Shown piece by piece: positions 21,519 to 29,789 of a DNA stretch of 64,000 nt (its first letter is position 1; each line of letters starts with the position of its first letter). Source of the DNA: Myxococcaceae bacterium JPH2 (lineage in GTDB: Bacteria; Myxococcota; Myxococcia; Myxococcales; Myxococcaceae); NCBI GenBank assembly GCA_016458225.1, contig JAEMGR010000005.1, positions 496,001-560,000 of the forward strand. The letters are read 5' to 3'. The notes beneath the pieces are model-generated. The model searched no databases. It was not told where the DNA came from and saw only the letters and a program-made list of their open reading frames with translations. The translations under genes and the position numbers were made by a program.

Positions 21519-21959
21519 TCAACCCTGGACCTTGACCTCGACGACGCGAGGCTTGGTTGCCTCACTCCGAGGCAGGGTCAGCGTGAGGACGCCGTTCTCG
21601 TAGCGGGCCTCCACGCGAGTGCTGTCGACGGTATCCGGCAGCCCGAAGGAACGGCTGTACACCCCCGATGCGCGCTCCTGGCGGCGCACGGTGACGCCCG
21701 ACTCCCCGGGCTCGGCCTTGCGCTCGGAGCGCACGGTGAGGACGTCGTTCTCCACCTTCACCTGGATGGACTTCGCGTCGTGGCCCGGCAGGTCCACGCG
21801 GATGGTGACGCCCGCCTCGGCCTCGAGGATGTCCGCGGCGGGAGTGAGTTCGCGCGCGTCGTTGGCGCGCGGCGAGGCCAGCTCGCGGAAGAGCAGGTCG
21901 AAGTCGCGCATGAGCGGCAAGGTGACAGCGGCGTTGAACGGATGGCGATAGGTCTGCAT
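21519..21959 (-). CDS. Small heat-shock protein (Hsp20/alpha-crystallin)
   Basis: ATP-independent holdase chaperone, 146 residues from the ATG at 21959 with aggaga 4 bases upstream. An upstream in-frame start at 22055 lacks family character. Residues of about 40-140 form the alpha-crystallin domain, with RVDLPGHDAKSIQVKVENDV, RRQERASGVYSRSFGLP and the GVLTLTLPR beta strand (the conserved x-L-x-L-P). The C-terminus lacks a clear I-x-I tail. The 200 bases upstream hold a ttgaca-like -35 (22092-22097 on this strand) but no convincing -10. Confidence 0.93.
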   Translation of the reverse strand: MQTYRHPFNAAVTLPLMRDFDLLFRELASPRANDARELTPAADILEAEAGVTIRVDLPGHDAKSIQVKVENDVLTVRSERKAEPGESGVTVRRQERASGVYSRSFGLPDTVDSTRVEARYENGVLTLTLPRSEATKPRVVEVKVQG

Positions 21960-22159
21960 GGTCTTCTCCTGTGCGTGTCGCCCCAACGGGCGCACGCCGT
22001 GACATGTGTCGACTGTTTCGAGATCGGCTCGCCGTGCCCGGGTTCGGGGCGGCATCGCCTCACCCCATCAACAGAACCATGCTTCGAAACGTGTCAAGGA
22101 CAGGCCCTGGCCCCGCCTGGGAGCCGTCGCGCCCGCTCGCTCGCCCTACGGGCGCGACC

Positions 22160-22354
22160 TCAGTCGTCCTCGCGGCGCAGCGTCACCGCGGCGCCGTCCT
22201 CGCCGCGTGTCACCTGGACGACCCAGGGTCGGCAGCACACCGGACAGTCCTCGACATAGGACTCCGCGCTCGCGCCCAGGACGTCCACTTCGACTTCCAC
22301 GTCCTCGCCGCAGTACGGGCACATCTGGAGGTCACCTTCCGCGAAGGGTTGCAT
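22160..22354 (-). CDS. Small CPXCG-motif Cys-rich protein
   Basis: Protein of 64 residues that begins MQPFAEGDLQMCPYCGEDV and has a second Cys group in EDCPVCCRPW, giving paired CxxC metal-binding knuckles. This is the layout of the short bacterial CPXCG family, whose function is unknown. The start at 22354 is supported by aaggaga. It lies upstream of hsp20 on the same strand, 200 bases away. Confidence 0.85.
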   Translation of the reverse strand: MQPFAEGDLQMCPYCGEDVEVEVDVLGASAESYVEDCPVCCRPWVVQVTRGEDGAAVTLRREDD

Positions 22355-22435
22355 CGCCGTGTCTCCTTGGCTCCGGAGCAAGTTCGACGCTCCGGACTCT
22401 TCGTCCACGCCTTCAGACGCTAGAATCCTCCTCCC

Positions 22436-23275
22436 ATGGCGCCTCCTTCCCGCAATCGCATCGGTGACATCCTCGTCAAGGCTCGCGTCATCGATGAGCT
22501 TCAGTTCCGCAGCGCGCTGGCTTCGCTGGACCAGTGGGGCGGGCGCCTGGCTCGCACCGTCGCGGACCTGGGCCTCGCCACCGAGGACGTCATCACCGAG
22601 GCCATCTGCCAGGGACTCGGCATGCCGCGGGTGAGCCTGGGAAACCTCACCAAGGACGCGGGTGCGCTCGCGCGCGTGGACGTCGCCCTGGCGGAGCAGA
22701 AGGGCGTCTTCCCGGTGTCCCTCAAGGACAACGGCAAGACGCTGGTGCTCGCGATGTCGGACCCCACGGACCTGGCCACGTTGGATCAGGTGGCTGCGCG
22801 CGCCCGTGCACGCATCGTCCCCATGGTGGCGGGCGACCGCGAAATCGAGACCGCCATCCTGCGCCACTATCGCAACCAGGAGCCCTCGGTCAGCACGCGC
22901 TTCAATCCCACGCGGCGCAAGGACGCCGACACCACGACCAGCGATGAGGACGAGTTCAAGGTCGTGGACATGAGTGGCAACACCGTCGTCAAACGCATCT
23001 CCGACATCACCCCCCCCGCGGCGGCGAGCGCCCCCCGGGCCGCGGCGCCCGCGGAGAAGCCCGCACCCGCCAACTCCAGCGCGGCGGACATCCTGGATGA
23101 GATTCTCGCGGGGGGGACGCCGGCCAACGAGTGGACGGAGGAGAACCTGCAACGGCTCCAGACGGTGCAGCAGAATCAGGAGAAGAGTTCCAAGATTCTC
23201 CGCGCGCTGCTGGAGCTGCTCATCGAGAAGGGACAGCTGCAGCAGCGCGAGCTGGCCACGCGCATGCGGCTGTAG
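22436..23275 (+). CDS. MshEN (GspE N-terminal) domain protein without an ATPase domain
   Basis: Protein of 279 residues. Residues of about 7-160 resemble the N-terminal domain of type II secretion/type IV pilus ATPases. They carry two copies of the MshEN-like pattern, RIGDILVKARVIDELQF and RLARTVADLGLATEDV, in a family known to bind cyclic di-GMP in MshE. A low-complexity, Thr/Ala/Pro-rich linker and a short helical C-terminus follow. No Walker motifs occur, so it is not a secretion ATPase. A free-standing regulator or adaptor of motility machines is possible. Ligand binding is inferred. Confidence 0.8.
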   Translation: MAPPSRNRIGDILVKARVIDELQFRSALASLDQWGGRLARTVADLGLATEDVITEAICQGLGMPRVSLGNLTKDAGALARVDVALAEQKGVFPVSLKDNGKTLVLAMSDPTDLATLDQVAARARARIVPMVAGDREIETAILRHYRNQEPSVSTRFNPTRRKDADTTTSDEDEFKVVDMSGNTVVKRISDITPPAAASAPRAAAPAEKPAPANSSAADILDEILAGGTPANEWTEENLQRLQTVQQNQEKSSKILRALLELLIEKGQLQQRELATRMRL

Positions 23276-23284
23276 CCGCGAGCG

Positions 23285-24481
23285 TCAGCCCACTTCGCGC
23301 AGCTCGCGCGCGGTGAGCCCGAGTAGATACAGGATGGAGTCGAGTCCGCCCGCGGAGATGGACGTGTCCGCGGCCTCGCGCAGCCGGGGCTTGGCGCGAA
23401 ACGCGATGCCCAGTCCCGCCCGCTCCAGCATCCGCAAGTCATTGGCGCCGTCGCCCACGGCGATGACCTGCTCCAGCAAGATGCCCTCCTGGCGCGCCAA
23501 CGTCTCCAGCAGCTCCGCCTTGCGCTGAGCGTTGACGATGGGCCCGAGCGTGCGGCCGGTGAGCTTGCCATCGCGCTCCTCCAGCACGTTCGAGTAGGCG
23601 AAGTCGATTCCCAGCCGTGCACGGAGGGCCTCGGCCGCCACGGAAAAGCCACCGCTGATGACCGCCGTGCGATACCCCAGGCGCTTGAGGACGCGGATGA
23701 GCGTCTCGGCCCCTTCGGTGAGCGGCAGGTTCGCGGCGAGCTCCCTCAGCACCGCCGAGTCGAGCCCCGCGAGCATCGCCACGCGCTGACGCAGCGACTC
23801 GTCGTAGTCGAGTTCGCCGTGCATGGCGCGCTCGGTGATGGCGGACACCTGCGCGTGGACACCGTACGCGCGCGCCAGCTCGTCGATGACCTCGATGCGG
23901 ATGAGCGTGGAGTCCATGTCCATCACCACCATCCGCTTGGCGCGCCGGTAGAGGCTCTCGCGCTGCAAGGCCACGTCGAACGAGGTGCTGCGCATGGACA
24001 GCGCCAGGAGCGCGCGCTTGAGCGCCTCGGGCTCACGCTCGCGAGGCAGCGCGATGTGGAACTCCACCGAGCCGAGCTGCGCGTCACTCAGGCGCACCAC
24101 GCGGTCCAGGCGCGCGCCCTGCCCCGCCAGCTCCGTGGTCAATGCGTGCACCTCGGGCGCGCCCAACGCACGCCCCACCGCGGTGACGACGTAGCGCGGG
24201 GGGCCGTCATCGACATCCGCGGCGCGCGGCGGCTCCGCCACCTGGAAGTCCAGCTCGGCGCCCAGCTCTCGCGCCGCGAGCAACAGCTCCTTCAGCGCGT
24301 CCCTCGCCTCGGGGAGGCGGATGAGCAGGCAGAGGGTCAGCCGTCCCTGCACCACCACCTGCTCCAGGTCGAGCAGCTCCGCGCCCGTCTCGGCGAGGAT
24401 GCCCGTGAGCCGGGCGGTGATGCTGGGATGGTCCTTCCCGGTGACGGTGACGAGGACGCAGTCGGACGCGCGCGAGGTCAT
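23285..24481 (-). CDS. serB: Phosphoserine phosphatase with N-terminal ACT-type region
   Basis: Final step of serine synthesis, 398 residues from the ATG at 24481 (MTSRASDCV). An in-frame start at 24514 would add 11 residues. Residues of about 5-165 look like paired ACT-type regulatory folds (TGKDHPSITARLTGILAETG). The HAD domain follows with the nucleophile in VVMDMDSTLIRIEV, Ser/Thr in AVISGGFSVAA, Lys in GRTLGPIVNAQRKAE and GDGANDLRML. The gene ends 10 bases from the convergent MshEN gene. It lies downstream of the pseudokinase gene on the same strand. Confidence 0.94.
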   Translation of the reverse strand: MTSRASDCVLVTVTGKDHPSITARLTGILAETGAELLDLEQVVVQGRLTLCLLIRLPEARDALKELLLAARELGAELDFQVAEPPRAADVDDGPPRYVVTAVGRALGAPEVHALTTELAGQGARLDRVVRLSDAQLGSVEFHIALPREREPEALKRALLALSMRSTSFDVALQRESLYRRAKRMVVMDMDSTLIRIEVIDELARAYGVHAQVSAITERAMHGELDYDESLRQRVAMLAGLDSAVLRELAANLPLTEGAETLIRVLKRLGYRTAVISGGFSVAAEALRARLGIDFAYSNVLEERDGKLTGRTLGPIVNAQRKAELLETLARQEGILLEQVIAVGDGANDLRMLERAGLGIAFRAKPRLREAADTSISAGGLDSILYLLGLTARELREVG

Positions 24482-24547
24482 GGCTGCGCGCCAGTCTGAC
24501 AGTCCCCTGCGCATCGGGCGAGCCTCGCGTTCGGGCCCGCCCGGCCG

Positions 24548-26122
24548 CTACTCCTTCGGGAGATCCGACGAGAGGATGAGGTCTCCGCGGCTCAGGAAGT
24601 CGCGATCCGGGAAGGCCTTGTAGAAGTCCTCCAGCATCGCGTCCACGTCCGGATAGCGCTGCTCGCGCTTGTCCTGCGTGGCCTTGTCGAAGAGCTGATC
24701 CAACCCGCTCGGGGCTTCGGGGTTCACCTCCGACGGCAGCGGCGAGCGCCGGCCCGGAATCTGTCCGGTGAGCATCTCGTACAGCAGGATGCCCAGCCCG
24801 TAGACGTCCGCCGAGGCGCCCGGCTCCTTGCCGACCCGGTTGATCAGCTCCGGCGCCATGTAGACCATGCCGCCCGTGCCCACGAAGACCTGCGGCATGC
24901 CCTTGGTGGCGTCCACCTCCACCACGCGGCCCAGGCCGAAGTCCGCCAGCTTCGCGTTGCCGGCCGCGTCGAACAGGACGTTCTCTGGCTTGAGGTTGTG
25001 GTGCGTGAGGCCCGAGGCGTGCGCGGCGCGCAGCCCGTAGGCGAGCTGGAGGAACGCGCGCAACGCCAGCGGCACCTCGATGCCCTTGCCCCCGCCCGCG
25101 TCGAGCTTCTCCTTGAGGCTGCCGCGCATCAACTCCACGACGAAGTAGGGGCGAGCCACCTCGACGTTCTGATCCATGATCTGCACGACGCCCGGGTGCC
25201 GCACCTGCGCCTGCGCGCACAGCTCCTTCTTCAGCCGCTTGAGCACCTCGCCGCGCTGCAAGAAGGAGAAGTACCCGAAGATGTCCTTCAGCTCCTTGAT
25301 GCAGATGTCCAGGCCCAGGGCGTTGAAGCGGCCCTTGAAGACGGTGCCCAGCGGGCCCGTGCCGATGGGATCGAACTTCTGGTAGCGGTCCAGCTCGGCG
25401 CCCTTGGGCGCGGCGGAGAGGGAGGCCGAGGCAACGGGGGCGGGCGCGGCGGGAGGAGGAACCATCGGGGAGGGGGCGACAACAGGCGAGGGAGGAGCGA
25501 CCTGGGTGGGCGGAGCCGCGACCGGCGCGGGAGGCACGTCACGGCGCGGCTCGGGAGGCGGAGCCTCGACTCGGGCAGACGGGACCGCGGCCGACGGCGC
25601 GACGATGACGGACGGCGCCGAGGCGGCGGGCGGCGCAACCAGCTCGAGGGCCGGCATGGCGACCCGCGCGGTGCGCGGCGGCGGGATGGGCGGGGGCACC
25701 GAGGAAGTGGGTGCCCCGCCGGGTGCCTCGACCTCGGTCTCGTCGAGCAGGAGCTCCGGAGGAGGAGGAGGCAGCATCAGCTCCTCGCCCTGCGCGATGG
25801 GCGGCTGCTCGTCGCCGCCGTGGAGCTGTTCCTCGAAGTACTCATCCACTTCCAGGGCGAAGCGCTCCTGGAAGTCGCCACCCACCACCCGCTCGCCCTG
25901 ATCGGTGAGCTTGAGCTGGGCCTCGCGGTCCATGGCGATGTAGTGGAACTTGCGCAGGAAGAAGAAGTAGTTGTCGAACTCCAGCGAGACGGACGGCTCG
26001 AGCACGGCCTTGACGTCAGCCAGCTTGTTCGAGCGTCCCAGGCGGCCGTTCTCCCGCAGGTTCTGCAGGATGAACAGCGCCTCGCCACTGACGGTGTCAC
26101 GGTTGATGGCGGGCTTCGTCAT
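24548..26122 (-). CDS. Serine/threonine kinase-like protein, probable pseudokinase
   Basis: Protein of 524 residues. The ATG at 26122 (MTKPAINRD) is preferred. Residues of about 1-115 form a helical, winged-helix-like segment (SGEALFILQNLRENGRLG). Residues of about 115-255 are a Pro/Ala/Val-rich linker. The kinase fold at about 262-505 has the Gly loop GTGPLGTVFKG, a Lys in ICIKELKD and ADFGLGR. The catalytic loop reads THHNLKPEN. Asn376 takes the place of the catalytic Asp of HRD, so phosphotransfer is probably lost or very weak. No membrane helix is seen. It sits between a receiver gene and serB and may scaffold signalling. Confidence 0.9.
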   Translation of the reverse strand: MTKPAINRDTVSGEALFILQNLRENGRLGRSNKLADVKAVLEPSVSLEFDNYFFFLRKFHYIAMDREAQLKLTDQGERVVGGDFQERFALEVDEYFEEQLHGGDEQPPIAQGEELMLPPPPPELLLDETEVEAPGGAPTSSVPPPIPPPRTARVAMPALELVAPPAASAPSVIVAPSAAVPSARVEAPPPEPRRDVPPAPVAAPPTQVAPPSPVVAPSPMVPPPAAPAPVASASLSAAPKGAELDRYQKFDPIGTGPLGTVFKGRFNALGLDICIKELKDIFGYFSFLQRGEVLKRLKKELCAQAQVRHPGVVQIMDQNVEVARPYFVVELMRGSLKEKLDAGGGKGIEVPLALRAFLQLAYGLRAAHASGLTHHNLKPENVLFDAAGNAKLADFGLGRVVEVDATKGMPQVFVGTGGMVYMAPELINRVGKEPGASADVYGLGILLYEMLTGQIPGRRSPLPSEVNPEAPSGLDQLFDKATQDKREQRYPDVDAMLEDFYKAFPDRDFLSRGDLILSSDLPKE

Positions 26123-26208
26123 GTCGGGTGCGCGAACTCTACGCCGCACCCCCGCCACGGCTCAACGCGCGGTGCGGAAAAATACTCCGCGCGCGAAAAA
26201 CGCCCTCA

Positions 26209-26886
26209 CTACTTGATGCGCAGCAGCTGCTTCACCGTCTCCAGGACTTCCACGAAGCGCACCGGCTTGCGCAGGTAGATGTCCACCCCGAGCTGCATGG
26301 CGCGCTCCTGCGCCTCCTTGCCCCCGGCGGAGATGGCGATGATCGGGATGCCGCGGAGCGCCTCTTCCTCGCGGATGCGCTCCACCAGGGCGAAGCCGTC
26401 CATCACCGGCATGTACAGGTCCGTCATGACCAGGCTGAAGCGCCCCTCGCGGAGCATCAACAGCGCGTGGTGCCCGTCCGGCGCGAAGTGGACCTCCAGC
26501 GGGACCTTCCCGTGCAGATCGTTGCTCGCGAGCTTCTTGAGCACGTAGCTGTACATCTCGATGATGTGCGGGTTGTCCTCGACGATGAGCACACGGTAGC
26601 CATCAGGCTCGGTGTGGGACGCGGTGCTGTCAGGTCCTGCCGCACTCAAGATGTCACCCAGTCGCCGCCAATCCTTCGCGTACGCCACGCGGAAGCCGAC
26701 GTCCCCTCGGCACTCGGGGACACCGGCCGCACCTCGGCCACGGTTCCGCTGACTTCTACCGGATCCACGGGCCCCGGGAAAGAAAGTGCCAGCGAACCTC
26801 CTCCTCCGCCCTGGGTCCGCCTGCTCGCTCGCCACCAGATACGTCCACCCGCCCGCCGCCCGGCCGGAACCCAGGCCCGCACGCAC
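26209..26886 (-). CDS. Receiver-domain protein with a PilZ-like upstream region broken by a frameshift
   Basis: The C-terminal 120 residues are a sound receiver: LIVEDNPHII, phospho-acceptor Asp in MTDLYMPVMDG, AISAGG and the Lys in LRKPV. The first 60 or so residues of this frame are Arg/Gly-rich and look non-coding. GFRVAYAKDWRRLGDIL after them looks like the end of a PilZ-type domain whose preceding strands are in another frame. The real start is uncertain. If translated alone, a GTG inside the VAYAKDW segment is one option. It stands upstream of the pseudokinase gene on the same strand. Confidence 0.65.
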   Translation of the reverse strand: MRAGLGSGRAAGGWTYLVASEQADPGRRRRFAGTFFPGARGSGRSQRNRGRGAAGVPECRGDVGFRVAYAKDWRRLGDILSAAGPDSTASHTEPDGYRVLIVEDNPHIIEMYSYVLKKLASNDLHGKVPLEVHFAPDGHHALLMLREGRFSLVMTDLYMPVMDGFALVERIREEEALRGIPIIAISAGGKEAQERAMQLGVDIYLRKPVRFVEVLETVKQLLRIK

Positions 26887-26909
26887 CGGCGCGCACCTCG
26901 ACAGCGCAT
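26646..26909 (-). pseudogene. Probable 5' half of a PilZ-receiver gene, out of frame
   Basis: The minus-strand frame from the ATG at 26909 reads GSLALSFPGPVDPVEVSG and then TVAEVRPVSP. That is the beta-strand pattern of the second half of a PilZ domain, and it runs into the wrong frame near 26700. A single missing base around 26698-26706 would join it to VGFRVAYAKDW of the receiver gene. Either a real frameshift or a sequencing error at the cccc run. Confidence 0.4.
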
Positions 26910-26974
26910 AACAAGGGGTTGAAATCGCTCGGCAATTTGCTGATGGCGACCCAGTCTACAGCCGAGGGTTTATG

Positions 26975-27002
26975 TTGACAACGCGGCCATCGGGGCCATA
27001 CG
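26975..27002 (+). promoter_or_regulatory. Candidate sigma70-type promoter of the nuoE operon
   Basis: A perfect -35 ttgaca (26975-26980), then 16 bases, then catacg (26997-27002) as a weak -10. The predicted transcript would start only about 5 bases before the nuoE ATG, and no ribosome site precedes that ATG, so a leaderless message is possible. Confidence 0.35.
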
Positions 27003-27013
27003 TACGCCCCGCC

Positions 27014-27502
27014 ATGGCGGAGCCCCTGTTCACTCCTGAAGAGCAGAAGAAGTTCGACGCGGGGATCGCGGAGATCCTTTCGCACTATCCCCCCGAGCGC
27101 AAAAGCGCCGGCATGCTGCCCGCGCTGCGCCTGCTCCAGGAGCTCAAGGGTTGGCTCCCGCAGGACGGCTTGCGTCTGGTGGCGAAGCAGCTGGAGGTCA
27201 CGCCGGAGCGCGCCTACGAGGTCGCCAGCTTCTACGTGATGTACCACCTGAAGAAGCCGGGCAAGTACGTCATCGACGTGTGCACCAACCTCTCCTGCTC
27301 CCTCTGGGGCGCGGAGAAGATGCTCGCGTACCTCGAGGACAAGCTCGGGCTCAAGGCGGGCGAGGCGAACGAGAAGTTCACCTTGCGCGAGACCGAGTGC
27401 CTTGCCTCGTGTGGCACGGCTCCGTGCCTGCAGATCAATGAGGATCACCACGAGAGCCTGACCAAGGCGAAGCTGGACGCCATCCTGGCGAAGCTCCCCT
27501 GA
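27014..27502 (+). CDS. nuoE: NADH-quinone oxidoreductase subunit E
   Basis: 24-kDa type subunit of complex I, 162 residues from the ATG at 27014 (MAEPLFTPEEQ). An in-frame ATG at 26972 would add 14 residues. The thioredoxin-like [2Fe-2S] site is complete: Cys90 and Cys95 in DVCTNLSC, Cys129 and Cys133 in TECLASC. It acts with NuoF in NADH oxidation on the cytoplasmic arm. It is first in a rightward nuo cluster and is followed 35 bases later by nuoF. Confidence 0.95.
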   Translation: MAEPLFTPEEQKKFDAGIAEILSHYPPERKSAGMLPALRLLQELKGWLPQDGLRLVAKQLEVTPERAYEVASFYVMYHLKKPGKYVIDVCTNLSCSLWGAEKMLAYLEDKLGLKAGEANEKFTLRETECLASCGTAPCLQINEDHHESLTKAKLDAILAKLP

Positions 27503-27537
27503 GTCACTGATCCTCACCTCTTCCTAGGACGTTCATC

Positions 27538-28874
<1,337 letters not shown>

Positions 28875-28878
<4 letters not shown>

Positions 28879-29381
28879 ACGTCGAGCTTGTCCTCTTCGG
28901 GGCGTTCGCGCTCCTGACGCTGCTGTCAGCCGGCCTGGTCATCCTCGCGCGGAGCCCCATCAACTCCGCCATGGCCCTGGTCTCCACGTTCTTCTTCCTG
29001 GCCGGCATCTACGTGCTGCTCTGGGCGCACACGGTGGCCGTGGTGCAGGTGCTGGTCTACGCCGGCGCCATCATGGTGCTCTTCCTGTTCGTCATCATGC
29101 TGCTGAACCTGGGCGAGTCGGCGCACCGCGGCAAGCCCACGCTGAGCCGCATCCTGGGAGGCGCCTCCGCGGTGGGCCTCCTGGGCGTGCTCGGCATCAC
29201 CCTGAGCCGGGTGCCGGCACAGGCGGCCAACCTTGGCCCCCAGGCCCAGGCCACGTTCGGCACCATGGCGTCCATCGGCCAGAGCATCTTCACCCAGTGG
29301 CTGCTGCCCTTCGAGGCGGTGAGCTTGCTGCTCCTGGTGGCGATGGTGGGCGCGGTGGTGGTGGCCAAGTCGCGGATCTGA
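28875..29381 (+). CDS. nuoJ: NADH-quinone oxidoreductase subunit J
   Basis: Membrane subunit of complex I, 168 residues from a GTG that overlaps the nuoF stop. It has five predicted membrane helices and the conserved segment QVLVYAGAIMVLFLFVIML, which contains the pi-bulge helix region of the family. The joining of nuoF straight to nuoJ shows that nuoG, nuoH and nuoI are not here. Confidence 0.94.
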
Positions 29382-29461
29382 TCCCGCCCCCGAACAACTT
29401 CTGCTAGATGGGCGCGGGCGTGTCTGCCACGCCCCGCCCGCCCGAAAGCCGAGCCCAGGCC

Positions 29462-29764
29462 ATGGTCCCCATCACCTACTACCTCCTGCTTGCCGCCGCG
29501 CTGTTCTGCATGGGCATGTTTGGCGTGCTGGTGCGCACCAACGCGCTGGTCGTCTTCATGTGCGTGGAGCTGATGCTCAACGCGGCGAACCTCACCTTCC
29601 TGGCCTTCGCCCGCATGCACGGCGACGGCATCGGCCATGTGTCCGCCTTCTTCGTCATCGCGGTGGCGGCGGCGGAGGCAGCCATCGGTCTGGCCATCGT
29701 CATCGCGGTGTTCCGCAGCCGCGGGACCGTCAACGTCGACGACATCCGGACGATGAAGCACTGA
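29462..29764 (+). CDS. nuoK: NADH-quinone oxidoreductase subunit K
   Basis: Small membrane subunit of 100 residues with three helices. The ATG at 29462 (MVPITYYLLLAAALF) gives the family length. An earlier frame start at 29408 adds a Pro-rich stretch of 18 residues. The two conserved intramembrane Glu are in FMCVELMLNAANL and AAAEAAIGLAI, part of the proton path. The 80-base gap before it shows no clear terminator. Confidence 0.95.
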   Translation: MVPITYYLLLAAALFCMGMFGVLVRTNALVVFMCVELMLNAANLTFLAFARMHGDGIGHVSAFFVIAVAAAEAAIGLAIVIAVFRSRGTVNVDDIRTMKH

Positions 29765-29789
29765 GCCCCGTCTTTCCCTGAGCCCATCC

